DNA of 64,000 nt, from positions 62,001-126,000 of the forward strand of contig NZ_JAGGKQ010000005.1 of NCBI RefSeq assembly GCF_017873815.1, given 5' to 3'. The notes under the pieces are model-generated. The model saw only the letters and a list, made by a program, of their open reading frames with translations. It had not been told where the DNA came from and did no database searches. Numbering within the stretch: the first letter of the stretch is position 1; each line of letters starts with the position of its first letter. Shown in pieces: positions 25,781 through 33,019 of this stretch. The DNA is from Halorubrum alkaliphilum (GTDB taxonomy: Archaea; Halobacteriota; Halobacteria; Halobacteriales; Haloferacaceae). The translations under genes were made by a program, and so were the position numbers.

Positions 25781-26956
25781 TCAGTCGACGACGAACTCCA
25801 CGGGATAGTCGGTGAGATTCTCGTAGCCGTCCTCGGTGACGACGACGAGGTCCTCGATCCGAACGCCGCCGACCGCGGGATCGTAGAGTCCGGGTTCAAC
25901 CGTGATCACGTGGCCAGGTTCGAGCTCCTCGCCGCCCGAGGAGAGGCTCGGGGCTTCGTGGACATCGAGGCCGATCCCGTGGCCGGTGGAGTGGATGAAC
26001 CCGGTCTCCGTCTCGGGATCGGTCCGAAACGTGGGCTCGCCCGCCTCCTCGTACACCTCGCAGGCCGCGGCGTGGACGTCCTCGCCGGTCGCCCCCGGTT
26101 CGATCGCGTCGAGGGCGGCCTCGAACGCACGCTCGGTGAGGTCGTACCACTCGCGGGCGGTCTCGCCCGGCTCGCCCACACAGAACGTCCGGGTCATGTC
26201 GCCGTTGTACTTCGTCGCCTTCGAGCGCGGGAAGATATCGACGATTATCGGCTCGTTCGCCCGGAGAGGGCCGGAGCCGCGGTCGTGGGGGTCCGCCGCC
26301 TGCTCGCCGCCGGCGACGATCGTCTCGTCGAGCGCACAGCCGTGTTCGAGCAGCGTCGTCTCGATGGCCGTCGACACCCGCTCGCTGGTGAGCGGTTCGC
26401 CGTCGTGGAGGAGGACTCCCGCGTCCGCGTCGTCGTCCGCGCCGGCCACGGTGGCGGCGGAGAGCATCGACTCGGCAGCACGCATCGCGGCCTGATTCGC
26501 CGTCTGTGCGTCGCGGATCGCCGCGACCTCCTCGTCGGTCTTCACTGCGCGGACCTCTCGGAGGAGGTCGTCGGCGTCGACGCCGACCCCTATTCCGCGG
26601 TCGCGGAGCGCGTCGGCGGTCCCGACCGGGCCGCGCGGCGGCATCAACACGGAATCGACGCCCTTGTCGCGGACGAACGCGGCGTACATGTCGTTTCGGT
26701 CCTCGCGGCCGCCGTACTCGTAGTCGTAGTCGGCGTGTCGTTCGACGGTATCGACATCGGCTTCCGATCTGGCGCGGCCGTACTCGAGCCCACTCACGAG
26801 GAGGTGTACCCGACCGTCGGCGTACAACGTCAGGAACGGGTCCGGGCCGGTGAACCCCGAGAGGTATAGCTGGTTGGCGTTGTCCTGTGAGGCGTCGAGC
26901 AAGTAGCCGTCGGCGTCGATCCCGGAGAGGGTTTCGTCGAGTCGGTCTCGATGCAT
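25781..26956 (-). CDS. M24 family Xaa-Pro aminopeptidase-like protein
   Basis: The 391-residue protein has an N-terminal creatinase-like domain (about 1-130) and a C-terminal pita-bread peptidase domain. Metal ligands are visible in order: IIVDIFPRSKATKYNGDMTRTF (two Asp), HSTGHGIGLDVHEAP (His), VEPGLYDP (Glu) and VRIEDLVVV (Glu). It probably removes an N-terminal residue before proline. The ATG start at MHRDRLDETL is chosen over a TTG 9 codons upstream. Confidence 0.88.
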   Translation of the reverse strand: MHRDRLDETLSGIDADGYLLDASQDNANQLYLSGFTGPDPFLTLYADGRVHLLVSGLEYGRARSEADVDTVERHADYDYEYGGREDRNDMYAAFVRDKGVDSVLMPPRGPVGTADALRDRGIGVGVDADDLLREVRAVKTDEEVAAIRDAQTANQAAMRAAESMLSAATVAGADDDADAGVLLHDGEPLTSERVSTAIETTLLEHGCALDETIVAGGEQAADPHDRGSGPLRANEPIIVDIFPRSKATKYNGDMTRTFCVGEPGETAREWYDLTERAFEAALDAIEPGATGEDVHAAACEVYEEAGEPTFRTDPETETGFIHSTGHGIGLDVHEAPSLSSGGEELEPGHVITVEPGLYDPAVGGVRIEDLVVVTEDGYENLTDYPVEFVVD

Positions 26957-27004
26957 GTAGCTCAGTGTCCGACGGACCACCAAATCGGTTGTCCTCGCGG
27001 AACC

Positions 27005-27084
27005 GTCGACTGGGTGTGTCGTCGACCGGGTGTGTCGTCGACCGGGTGTGCCATCAACTTGGTGCGCCGTCGGCTGAGTACCCG
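27005..27084 (+). repeat. Five decaying 16-bp tandem units upstream of TFB
   Basis: Units of 16 nt begin at 27005, 27021, 27037, 27053 and 27069. The first three read GTCGACYGGGTGTGYC, and the last two are diverged copies. They sit about 260-340 nt before the TFB start and 50-130 nt before the Xaa-Pro peptidase start on the other strand. Confidence 0.8.
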
Positions 27085-27226
27085 ATCAACCACTCCTATG
27101 AATGCGAAACGGATATATATCTCCGATCGGCGCGGAACCGACACGAACGATCACGCGAGTTTGGCGTAATTGTCGGTGGAAACTACCGCTTTCAACGTAG
27201 GATCAGTGCGTGGAGCAATCGTTTTT

Positions 27227-27275
27227 CATATCTGATATGGCCATAAGGTTTTAAGTATTTTGCCTCCTTACCTAC
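27227..27275 (+). promoter_or_regulatory. TFB promoter with upstream palindrome
   Basis: A perfect palindrome CATATC-T-GATATG (27227-27239) is followed directly by ATGGCCAT and then a TATA-like ggttttaagtattt (about 27247-27260). Transcription would start near 27280, giving a leader of roughly 60 nt that contains GGTGAGG as a possible ribosome site. The palindrome overlaps the BRE-side of the promoter, a natural repressor or autoregulation position. Confidence 0.55.
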
Positions 27276-27342
27276 TGGTGAGGAACGCAACGACAGACCC
27301 GTCTCTCGGTCCCCCCGATTCCCTCCATGCGAATACGACACA

Positions 27343-28320
27343 ATGAGCGATAACGTTCGAACCTATACGACGGAACACGTCGAGGACAGCGCCGAAACCG
27401 AATCCGAGTCGGCAGACGAGGAGCTACGCTGCCCCGAGTGCGACGGCCAGCTCGCGACCGACACCGAACACGGCGAGACCGTGTGTGCGGACTGTGGGCT
27501 CGTCGTCGAGGAGGACGAGATAGACCGTGGACCGGAATGGCGCGCGTTCGACTCCGCGGAGAAGGACCAGAAGTCCCGCGTCGGTGCCCCGACGACGAAC
27601 ATGATGCACGATAAGGGGCTCTCGACGAACATCGGCTGGCAGGACAAGGACGCCTACGGCAAGTCGCTGTCGAGCCGCCAGCGCGAGAAGATGCAGCGGC
27701 TCCGCACCTGGAACGAGCGGTTCCGCACCCGGGACTCGAAGGAGCGCAACCTCAAGCAGGCGCTCGGCGAGATCGACCGAATGGCCAGCGCGCTCGGCCT
27801 GCCGGACAACGTCCGCGAGACCGCTTCGGTGATCTACCGTCGCGCGCTCGACGAGGACCTGCTTCCCGGGCGCTCCATCGAGGGCGTCTCCACGTCGTCG
27901 CTGTACGCCGCCGCACGGCAGGCCGGCACCCCCCGGAGCCTCGACGAGATAGCCGCGGTCTCCCGCGTCGAGAAGGACGAGATCGCCCGGACGTATCGCT
28001 ACGTCGTCCGCGAACTCAAACTGGAGATCCAGCCGGCGGACCCCGAGAGCTACGTCCCCCGGTTCGCGAGCGATCTCGAACTCTCCGACGAGTCGGAGCG
28101 ACGCGCACGAGGGCTGCTGGAGACCGCGAAGTCACAGGGGATCCACTCCGGGAAGTCGCCGGTGGGGCTCGCCGCCGCCGCCGTCTACGCCGCCTCGCTG
28201 CTCACCAACGAGAAGGTGACCCAGAGCGAGGTGAGCGAGGTCGCGAACATCAGCGAGGTCACCATCCGAAACCGGTACCACGAACTCCTCGAAGCCGAGG
28301 ACGGTATCACGCCGAGCTGA
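27343..28320 (+). CDS. tfb: Transcription initiation factor TFB
   Basis: The 325-residue protein has the N-terminal zinc ribbon with C30, C33, C48 and C51, the B-reader/linker segment (FDSAEKDQKSRVGAPTTNMMHDKG), and two cyclin-like repeats (about 120-210 and 215-315). The C-terminal helix-turn-helix that contacts BRE is SQSEVSEVANISEVTIRNRY. It recruits RNA polymerase to TBP-bound promoters. Haloarchaea usually have several TFB paralogues, and this one cannot be matched to a numbered paralogue here. Confidence 0.93.
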   Translation: MSDNVRTYTTEHVEDSAETESESADEELRCPECDGQLATDTEHGETVCADCGLVVEEDEIDRGPEWRAFDSAEKDQKSRVGAPTTNMMHDKGLSTNIGWQDKDAYGKSLSSRQREKMQRLRTWNERFRTRDSKERNLKQALGEIDRMASALGLPDNVRETASVIYRRALDEDLLPGRSIEGVSTSSLYAAARQAGTPRSLDEIAAVSRVEKDEIARTYRYVVRELKLEIQPADPESYVPRFASDLELSDESERRARGLLETAKSQGIHSGKSPVGLAAAAVYAASLLTNEKVTQSEVSEVANISEVTIRNRYHELLEAEDGITPS

Positions 28321-28361
28321 GCGATGCCGGCTACCTCCGCGTGACTGCCGGTGCCGGACGG

Positions 28362-28790
28362 TCATGGTTCCCGCTCACGTTCGACGTCGCGCTGGCGCTC
28401 TCGTCGACGCCACTCCTCGGCTGACTCCGGCGTCTCCGTCTCCAACAGGCGGTCGAGCTTTCGCTCGAACTGATCGTCGGTTAGCTCGCCGTTCGCGTAT
28501 CGGGTCCGCAAGCGTTCGAGGGCATCGGCGTTGCTCTCGGCCTCGTAGTCCGTTTCGGGTTCGGCCATCGTCTCCTCGTCGTCTCCCTCGTCGACCCACT
28601 CCTCCCAGTCGTCCTCGTCGCCGAACAGCATCGTGGTGACGGGAACGACCACGACGTAGCCGAACAGCAGCAGCGCCAGCCACCACTCGAAGCCGAGGAA
28701 CAGCGCCGCGAGCCACGTTCCGGTGACGACCGTCGAGACGATCCCGGTCGCGTTCCGTCGAGCACGCTCGCGCGGGGAGGGCGCGTTCAT
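28362..28790 (-). CDS. SHOCT-domain membrane protein
   Basis: The 142-residue protein is read from MNAPSPRERARRN. Two hydrophobic segments (about residues 18-35 and 38-56) are followed by an acidic linker and a C-terminal SHOCT motif, ALERLRTRYANGELTDDQFERKLDRLL. SHOCT domains are short helical pairs often attached to membrane proteins and are thought to mediate oligomerisation. The C-terminus is rich in Arg/Glu. No function can be given. The start codons of this gene and the divergent DHPS gene are about 90 nt apart. Confidence 0.78.
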   Translation of the reverse strand: MNAPSPRERARRNATGIVSTVVTGTWLAALFLGFEWWLALLLFGYVVVVPVTTMLFGDEDDWEEWVDEGDDEETMAEPETDYEAESNADALERLRTRYANGELTDDQFERKLDRLLETETPESAEEWRRRERQRDVEREREP

Positions 28791-28880
28791 ACCACACAGT
28801 GTCTCCCGGTGGCTACAAAACGATATCGTCGCGCCCGCCGGTTCCGCGTCCTCTTTACGGGTTCGGCCCCTGTCACGGGT

Positions 28881-30113
28881 ATGCGAAACGTGGATGCTGC
28901 GGGCCTCGGGATCGGCGACGATCACCCGCCGCGGATCATGGGCGTGTTGAACGTCTCCGCAGAGTCGCCGTACGATCCGAGCGTGTACGACGATCCGGGC
29001 GAGGCCGCGGCGTACGTCGACGAGGAGCTGATAGGCGAGGGGGCGGACATCGTCGATGTCGGCCTGGAATCGGCGAACAAGGACCTCGACGTGCTCTCCG
29101 CCGAGGAGGAACTCGAACGGCTTGACACCGCGATCGAGACCCTTGAATCCACCTCCGGCGATGCGGTGTGGTCGATCGAGACCCGCTATCACGAGGTCGC
29201 CGACGCCGCGCTCTCGCGTGGGTTCGACATGGTCAACGACATCTGCGGGTTCGCCGACCCGGAGATGCCCCGCGTCTGTCGCGAGCACGACGCCGCCGTC
29301 TCGAAGATGGCCTCGCCCCCCGATCTCGAGCGTCCGGGGGCCATCGAGGACGTCGACGACATCTACGAGGCGCTTTCGATGAACGGGCTCACCGACAAGA
29401 CGATCCTCGACCCGGCGTTCGGCGGGTGGTCCGAGGCGAAAACCCACGCCGACGACCGGGAGACGTTCCATCGGCTCCGGGAGTTCCGTGGCTACGGTCG
29501 CCCCCTTCTCGTCTCGATCAACCGCAAGAGCTTCCTGAAAACGATCGCCGGTCGGAGTACGGAGGAAGCGCTTCCAGTGTCGCTGGCGGCGACATCGATG
29601 GCGGTCGAACGCGGCGCACACGTGGTCCGCACCCACGACGTGTCCGAGACGCGAGACGCCGCGCTGATCGGCGCGGAGTTCACTCGGGATCGGGTCCGAT
29701 CGTCCGCCGGCGACATCTCTGTCGAGGAGCTCGACGTGACCACGACTCGGGAGACACGCCGACACTTGGACCGACTCGGTGTGTCGGCGGATCTGGCCGG
29801 CGGGTCCGTCGTCCACAGCTACGAGCTCGGCGGCCTCTCCGAGGAGGCGATCGGGGCGCTCAGGGCGGTAACGGCAGGGGGGACCACGACCGATCCGGCT
29901 GCGACTGATGGGGGGAGAGACGGAGCCACCTCCGAACGGGAGCCCGACGGCGTGACGGCAGCGTTCGCGGTTAGCGAGCGAACCGACGGCGAACGCGGTC
30001 GTGGGATCCTGATCGGAACGTCAGACGGTCTAGAGCGGGTTTCTCAGCGTGTTTCGGACGTTTCGGACGATCTAGTTGCCGTGTTCGACGAGATCGGCAT
30101 GATCTCAAAGTAA
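28881..30113 (+). CDS. folP: Dihydropteroate synthase-like protein
   Basis: The 410-residue protein shows the DHPS opening IMGVLNVSAESPYDPSVYDDPGEAA, the GADIVDVGLESAN segment, MVNDICGFADPEM and LVSINRKSFL, in the order of a TIM-barrel pterin-binding enzyme. It joins hydroxymethyl-dihydropterin diphosphate to p-aminobenzoate in folate-type cofactor synthesis. About 110 C-terminal residues beyond the barrel are acidic and variable. A ctttacgg element about 27 nt upstream suits a leaderless start. MptE follows, which supplies the pterin diphosphate substrate. Confidence 0.85.
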   Translation: MRNVDAAGLGIGDDHPPRIMGVLNVSAESPYDPSVYDDPGEAAAYVDEELIGEGADIVDVGLESANKDLDVLSAEEELERLDTAIETLESTSGDAVWSIETRYHEVADAALSRGFDMVNDICGFADPEMPRVCREHDAAVSKMASPPDLERPGAIEDVDDIYEALSMNGLTDKTILDPAFGGWSEAKTHADDRETFHRLREFRGYGRPLLVSINRKSFLKTIAGRSTEEALPVSLAATSMAVERGAHVVRTHDVSETRDAALIGAEFTRDRVRSSAGDISVEELDVTTTRETRRHLDRLGVSADLAGGSVVHSYELGGLSEEAIGALRAVTAGGTTTDPAATDGGRDGATSEREPDGVTAAFAVSERTDGERGRGILIGTSDGLERVSQRVSDVSDDLVAVFDEIGMISK

Positions 30114-30156
30114 GAGAAAGTTTATGCCCTCGTGTGGACAACGGTTCAACCGGACG

Positions 30157-30197
30157 CCGGAAGGGCACTCGGGTAGGGGTACTCTGTGCCACTCCGG
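30157..30197 (+). promoter_or_regulatory. Stable hairpin in the mptE leader
   Basis: CCGGA (30157-30161) pairs with TCCGG (30193-30197), and GGCAC (30164-30168) with GTGCC (30186-30190). They are separated by a 2x2 internal loop and capped by a 17-nt loop containing gggtaggggt. It follows a tttatgcc TATA-like element (about 30120) and precedes mptE by 81 nt. A structured mRNA leader or attenuator is possible. Confidence 0.5.
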
Positions 30198-30278
30198 CCC
30201 ATACCGTATTACGCACCGCCAGCCGCGGCTCCGTCGACCGGGGGTGGCGGCGATCGTTCCACAGAAAATGGAGCCGAC

Positions 30279-30983
30279 ATGAACTTCGAGACGTTCGAGC
30301 CGATCTACGAGGCGATCCTCGCCGACTTCGGGTTCGGCCGCGAGGCCGACGAGCACGCTCGTGATGTCGCCGTAGAACTGTCGACGCCGTTCCCGTTGTC
30401 GCGGTTCGACGACTGGGAGGGCAAGACGGTCGCCGTCGTGGGTGCCGCGCCGTGTCTTCACGAGGCGGACTCGATCGCTCTCGCTCGCGAGGCGGACGTC
30501 GTCGTCGCGGCCTCGACCGCGGCGGACGTCCTCCTTGACGCCGGCGTCGACCTCGACTGTATGGTCACTGATCTCGACAAGAACCCGGAGACTGCGGCGT
30601 ATCTGACCCGGAACGGAGTGCCGGTCGCGGCACACGCTCACGGAGACAACGTCCCCGCGGTCCGCGAGTGGCTCCCGCGGTTCGAGGCCGCAAACACGCT
30701 GACGACCACGCAGGCGTCACCCGTCGGTCCCGTCCGCAACACGGGGGGGTTCACCGACGGCGATCGAGCTGCGTTCTTCGCGGACCAGGTCGGTGCGGAT
30801 CGATTGACGTTCCCCGGGTGGAACTTCGACGACCCCGCGGTGGGCCCGATGAAGGCGCGAAAACTCGAATGGGCCGCTCGTCTCCTTCGCTGGCTCGAAC
30901 GTCGCCGCGGGGAGCGGTTCGCCGTTCTCGACGATCGTCGCGAGCGCGTCGAGCGGGAGCTCGCTGCGCTACTCGACGAGTGA
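30279..30983 (+). CDS. mptE: 6-hydroxymethylpterin diphosphokinase, MptE-like
   Basis: The 234-residue protein belongs to the DUF115/MptE family: GKTVAVVGAAPCLHEAD (nucleotide-binding-type loop), VVVAASTAADVLLDAGVDLDCMVTDLDKNPE and HAHGDNVPAV. It phosphorylates 6-hydroxymethyl-7,8-dihydropterin with ATP, the archaeal replacement for FolK. The start at MNFETFEPIYE is chosen because the upstream in-frame codons are low-complexity. Its place after the DHPS gene supports the pathway call. Confidence 0.85.
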   Translation: MNFETFEPIYEAILADFGFGREADEHARDVAVELSTPFPLSRFDDWEGKTVAVVGAAPCLHEADSIALAREADVVVAASTAADVLLDAGVDLDCMVTDLDKNPETAAYLTRNGVPVAAHAHGDNVPAVREWLPRFEAANTLTTTQASPVGPVRNTGGFTDGDRAAFFADQVGADRLTFPGWNFDDPAVGPMKARKLEWAARLLRWLERRRGERFAVLDDRRERVERELAALLDE

Positions 30984-31031
30984 CCGAAGTCTCGCCGGCG
31001 GATCGGGACTCCTACGGCCGACTCTCCTGGC

Positions 31032-31172
31032 TCAGAACATCGTGATGATCCCGTACCCGAACAGAACGAGTAGCACGGCAAGCAGCGTGATCAGAACGCG
31101 TCGCTTCGTCACCCGGTTCCGTCGCGGACCGGGATCGGGAACTCGATCGTTCCGGGCTCCGTTCTTTCGCAT
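31032..31172 (-). CDS. Small basic single-pass membrane protein
   Basis: This 46-residue gene begins MRKNGARNDRVPDPGPRRNR, continues with more basic residues, and ends in one hydrophobic helix (VLITLLAVLLVLFGYGIITM). The positively charged N-terminus suggests N-in topology. It is on the same strand as and 45 nt downstream of the last secreted-protein gene of the SipW-type cluster, so it may be the cluster's final gene. It was found by reading the minus strand by eye. No homologue is recognised. Confidence 0.6.
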   Translation of the reverse strand: MRKNGARNDRVPDPGPRRNRVTKRRVLITLLAVLLVLFGYGIITMF

Positions 31173-31217
31173 CAGTACCGTCCCGAAAGGGATCGAACCG
31201 GTGGCCTGGTCGGATCG

Positions 31218-32018
31218 CTATTCATCGCCATTCGATCCGGTCGTAACGTCGCCGTCGTCTCCACCCTCGTTCCACTCGTCATCGCTCTGATCGTCACCGG
31301 CTGTGTCAGCCCCTTGTTCCGCATCGGCACTTTCGTCGGTGTGGTCGTCGGTTTGAGTCCCTTCGTCAGCGTGGTCGCCGGTTTGAGTCCCTTCGTCAGT
31401 GTGGTCGTCGCCCATCTCGGGACCATCATCCTCGTCGGAGTCGTCAATACCCTCATCCGAGGTGCCGTCACTAGGATCGACTTCGTCATCGGAGGCGTCA
31501 TCCTCCGGGTGTGTCGGATCCGAATCGGGGTCCGAAACTGCTGGTTCCGGAGCCGATTTACTGCCGGTCGCGTTCCCAGCCACGGTCTCGTCGTCGCTCT
31601 CGTTACCAACCGTCGACTGCGAGGAATCGCCCTGATCGGACGGCATCTCCTCATCCGGTGCCGATTCGACACTACCCTCGTCCGTCGAGTCCGTTTCGTT
31701 TGTGGGTGGCGTCACCGTTTCGTTTGTGGGTGGCGTCACCGTTTCGTTTGTGGGTGGCGTCACCGTTTCGTTTGTGGGTGGCGTCACCGTCCCGTTGTCG
31801 ATCGTTTCCGCCTCCACGCTCTCGGAACCGTCCGGACCCGCACCGTCGGGGTCGACAATGTTGGACTCCATCTCGTACTCGTGGAACCCGTCCGCGGCCG
31901 TGAAGCTCCCGTCGATGGTGGTCTCGTCCGAGAAGAACGCGACCGTCCCGTACCCGCCCCCGAAGGAGACGGAACAGACGAGGATTGCGACGACTACGAC
32001 CGCTAGGATTCGGGTCAT
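31218..32018 (-). CDS. Secreted acidic repeat protein with SipW-type signal
   Basis: The 266-residue protein opens with a hydrophobic signal (MTRILAVVVVAILVCSVSFG) followed by GYGTVAFFSDETTIDGSFTAAD. The FSDE block is characteristic of SipW/TasA-type precursors. It then has four perfect VTPPTNET repeats, each with an N-glycosylation sequon, and a 150-residue Asp/Glu/Thr/Ser tail with DDHTDEGTQT-type repeats. There is no globular enzyme domain or C-terminal anchor. It overlaps the signal-peptidase gene by 4 nt, so the pair is translationally coupled. It may be a mucin-like surface or matrix component. Confidence 0.75.
   Translation of the reverse strand: MTRILAVVVVAILVCSVSFGGGYGTVAFFSDETTIDGSFTAADGFHEYEMESNIVDPDGAGPDGSESVEAETIDNGTVTPPTNETVTPPTNETVTPPTNETVTPPTNETDSTDEGSVESAPDEEMPSDQGDSSQSTVGNESDDETVAGNATGSKSAPEPAVSDPDSDPTHPEDDASDDEVDPSDGTSDEGIDDSDEDDGPEMGDDHTDEGTQTGDHADEGTQTDDHTDESADAEQGADTAGDDQSDDEWNEGGDDGDVTTGSNGDE
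31693..31788 (-). repeat. Four perfect 24-bp tandem repeats
   Basis: Units 31693-31716, 31717-31740, 31741-31764 and 31765-31788 are identical in DNA. Each encodes eight residues including one NET sequon. Exact identity implies recent expansion or homogenisation, and copy number may vary between strains without changing the frame. Confidence 0.95.
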
Positions 32019-33019
32019 CGCTCCGCCTCATCGGCCCGTCCACCGTCCATCGCGGGCTCTATGACTGGGTCATCGAACACCCCGGGTCGCCTCGAGGAAC
32101 GGTCGTCGTTCTCTGCCGGTCCGTCGTCGTCCGTGGGAGTCACGCCATCGGTGGCCATCGGTTCGCCCGGATCGTCGTCTCGACCACCGAGATCGGCGTC
32201 CTCGACGACATCAGTCGTCTCCGGCGTGGCTGCGCTCGACTCGTTGCCACCGGTGACGAGCAGTACGAGGCCGATGAGTAGTCCCAGCGACGTACCGGTC
32301 GCGACGGCTATCGTGAGCCCGCTTCGAAGCGTGTACGCTACGTACCCGGCGTAGGGTACGAACGCGAGCAGCACTCCGACGGCCCCCTGAACGGTCCGCT
32401 CGGTCACCACGAGCCCGGAGCCGCCGGTCCTTCCGGATTCCGGCGTCTCGGTCGCGCTTTCGTCAGCGTCACCGTCTCCACCGTTTCCGTCGCCTCCGTC
32501 GTTCTCGACTCGGGTTCGCGCCCGATAGAGGTTCCACACCTCTGAGAGCGCGAGGAGCCCGAACGGAACCACGACGAGCGCGATGAACCCCACGGGCGAG
32601 TCGGCGAACTGGATCACGTATCCGAGATACGGGATCGTGAACGCGACGACTCCGAGGACGTTTGCTGCCGGAACCAGTCCGGCGTCTGCCGCATCGTTCG
32701 CATCTCCTTGGGTCTCAAACGCCACCTCGTCCCCGCTGGCGATCACGCCGATGACACGGTGGGTCACTGGCACCTCGTTGTCGCCGCGGACGAACGTGAT
32801 CACGTCGCCCTCGGCGATCGATGACGGGTCGCGCTCGTCGACGATCACGACGTCGCCCGGCGCGATCGCGGGCGTCATGCTCGCCGTGAGCACGACGAAG
32901 CTGTATTCCGCGCCGACGACGGCCGGGACCGCGTACACCACGAAGGGTGCGACGACCGCGATCAGCAGAACGATACCGAGAACGTTAGCGATTCTTCTAA
33001 TTGGTACGTGTGAATTCAT
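32015..33019 (-). CDS. Signal peptidase I, SipW/archaeal (ER) type
   Basis: The 334-residue membrane protein has an N-terminal helix, then the catalytic serine S47 in VVLTASMTPAIAPGDVVIV, the histidine H87 in VPVTHRVIGV (in place of the bacterial lysine), and acidic residues D106/D109 in TQGDANDAADAG. This Ser-His-Asp set is the archaeal and SipW form. Two more helices follow, then an acidic cytosolic-type tail of about 80 residues. It overlaps both neighbours (TAATG upstream, ATGA downstream), so it is embedded in the operon of its presumed substrates. Confidence 0.88.
   Translation of the reverse strand: MNSHVPIRRIANVLGIVLLIAVVAPFVVYAVPAVVGAEYSFVVLTASMTPAIAPGDVVIVDERDPSSIAEGDVITFVRGDNEVPVTHRVIGVIASGDEVAFETQGDANDAADAGLVPAANVLGVVAFTIPYLGYVIQFADSPVGFIALVVVPFGLLALSEVWNLYRARTRVENDGGDGNGGDGDADESATETPESGRTGGSGLVVTERTVQGAVGVLLAFVPYAGYVAYTLRSGLTIAVATGTSLGLLIGLVLLVTGGNESSAATPETTDVVEDADLGGRDDDPGEPMATDGVTPTDDDGPAENDDRSSRRPGVFDDPVIEPAMDGGRADEAER

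Noticed and set aside
28791-29816. Extended minus-strand frame upstream of the SHOCT protein
   Set aside because: It lies antisense to the dihydropteroate synthase gene and its translation has no domain; the real start is at 28790.
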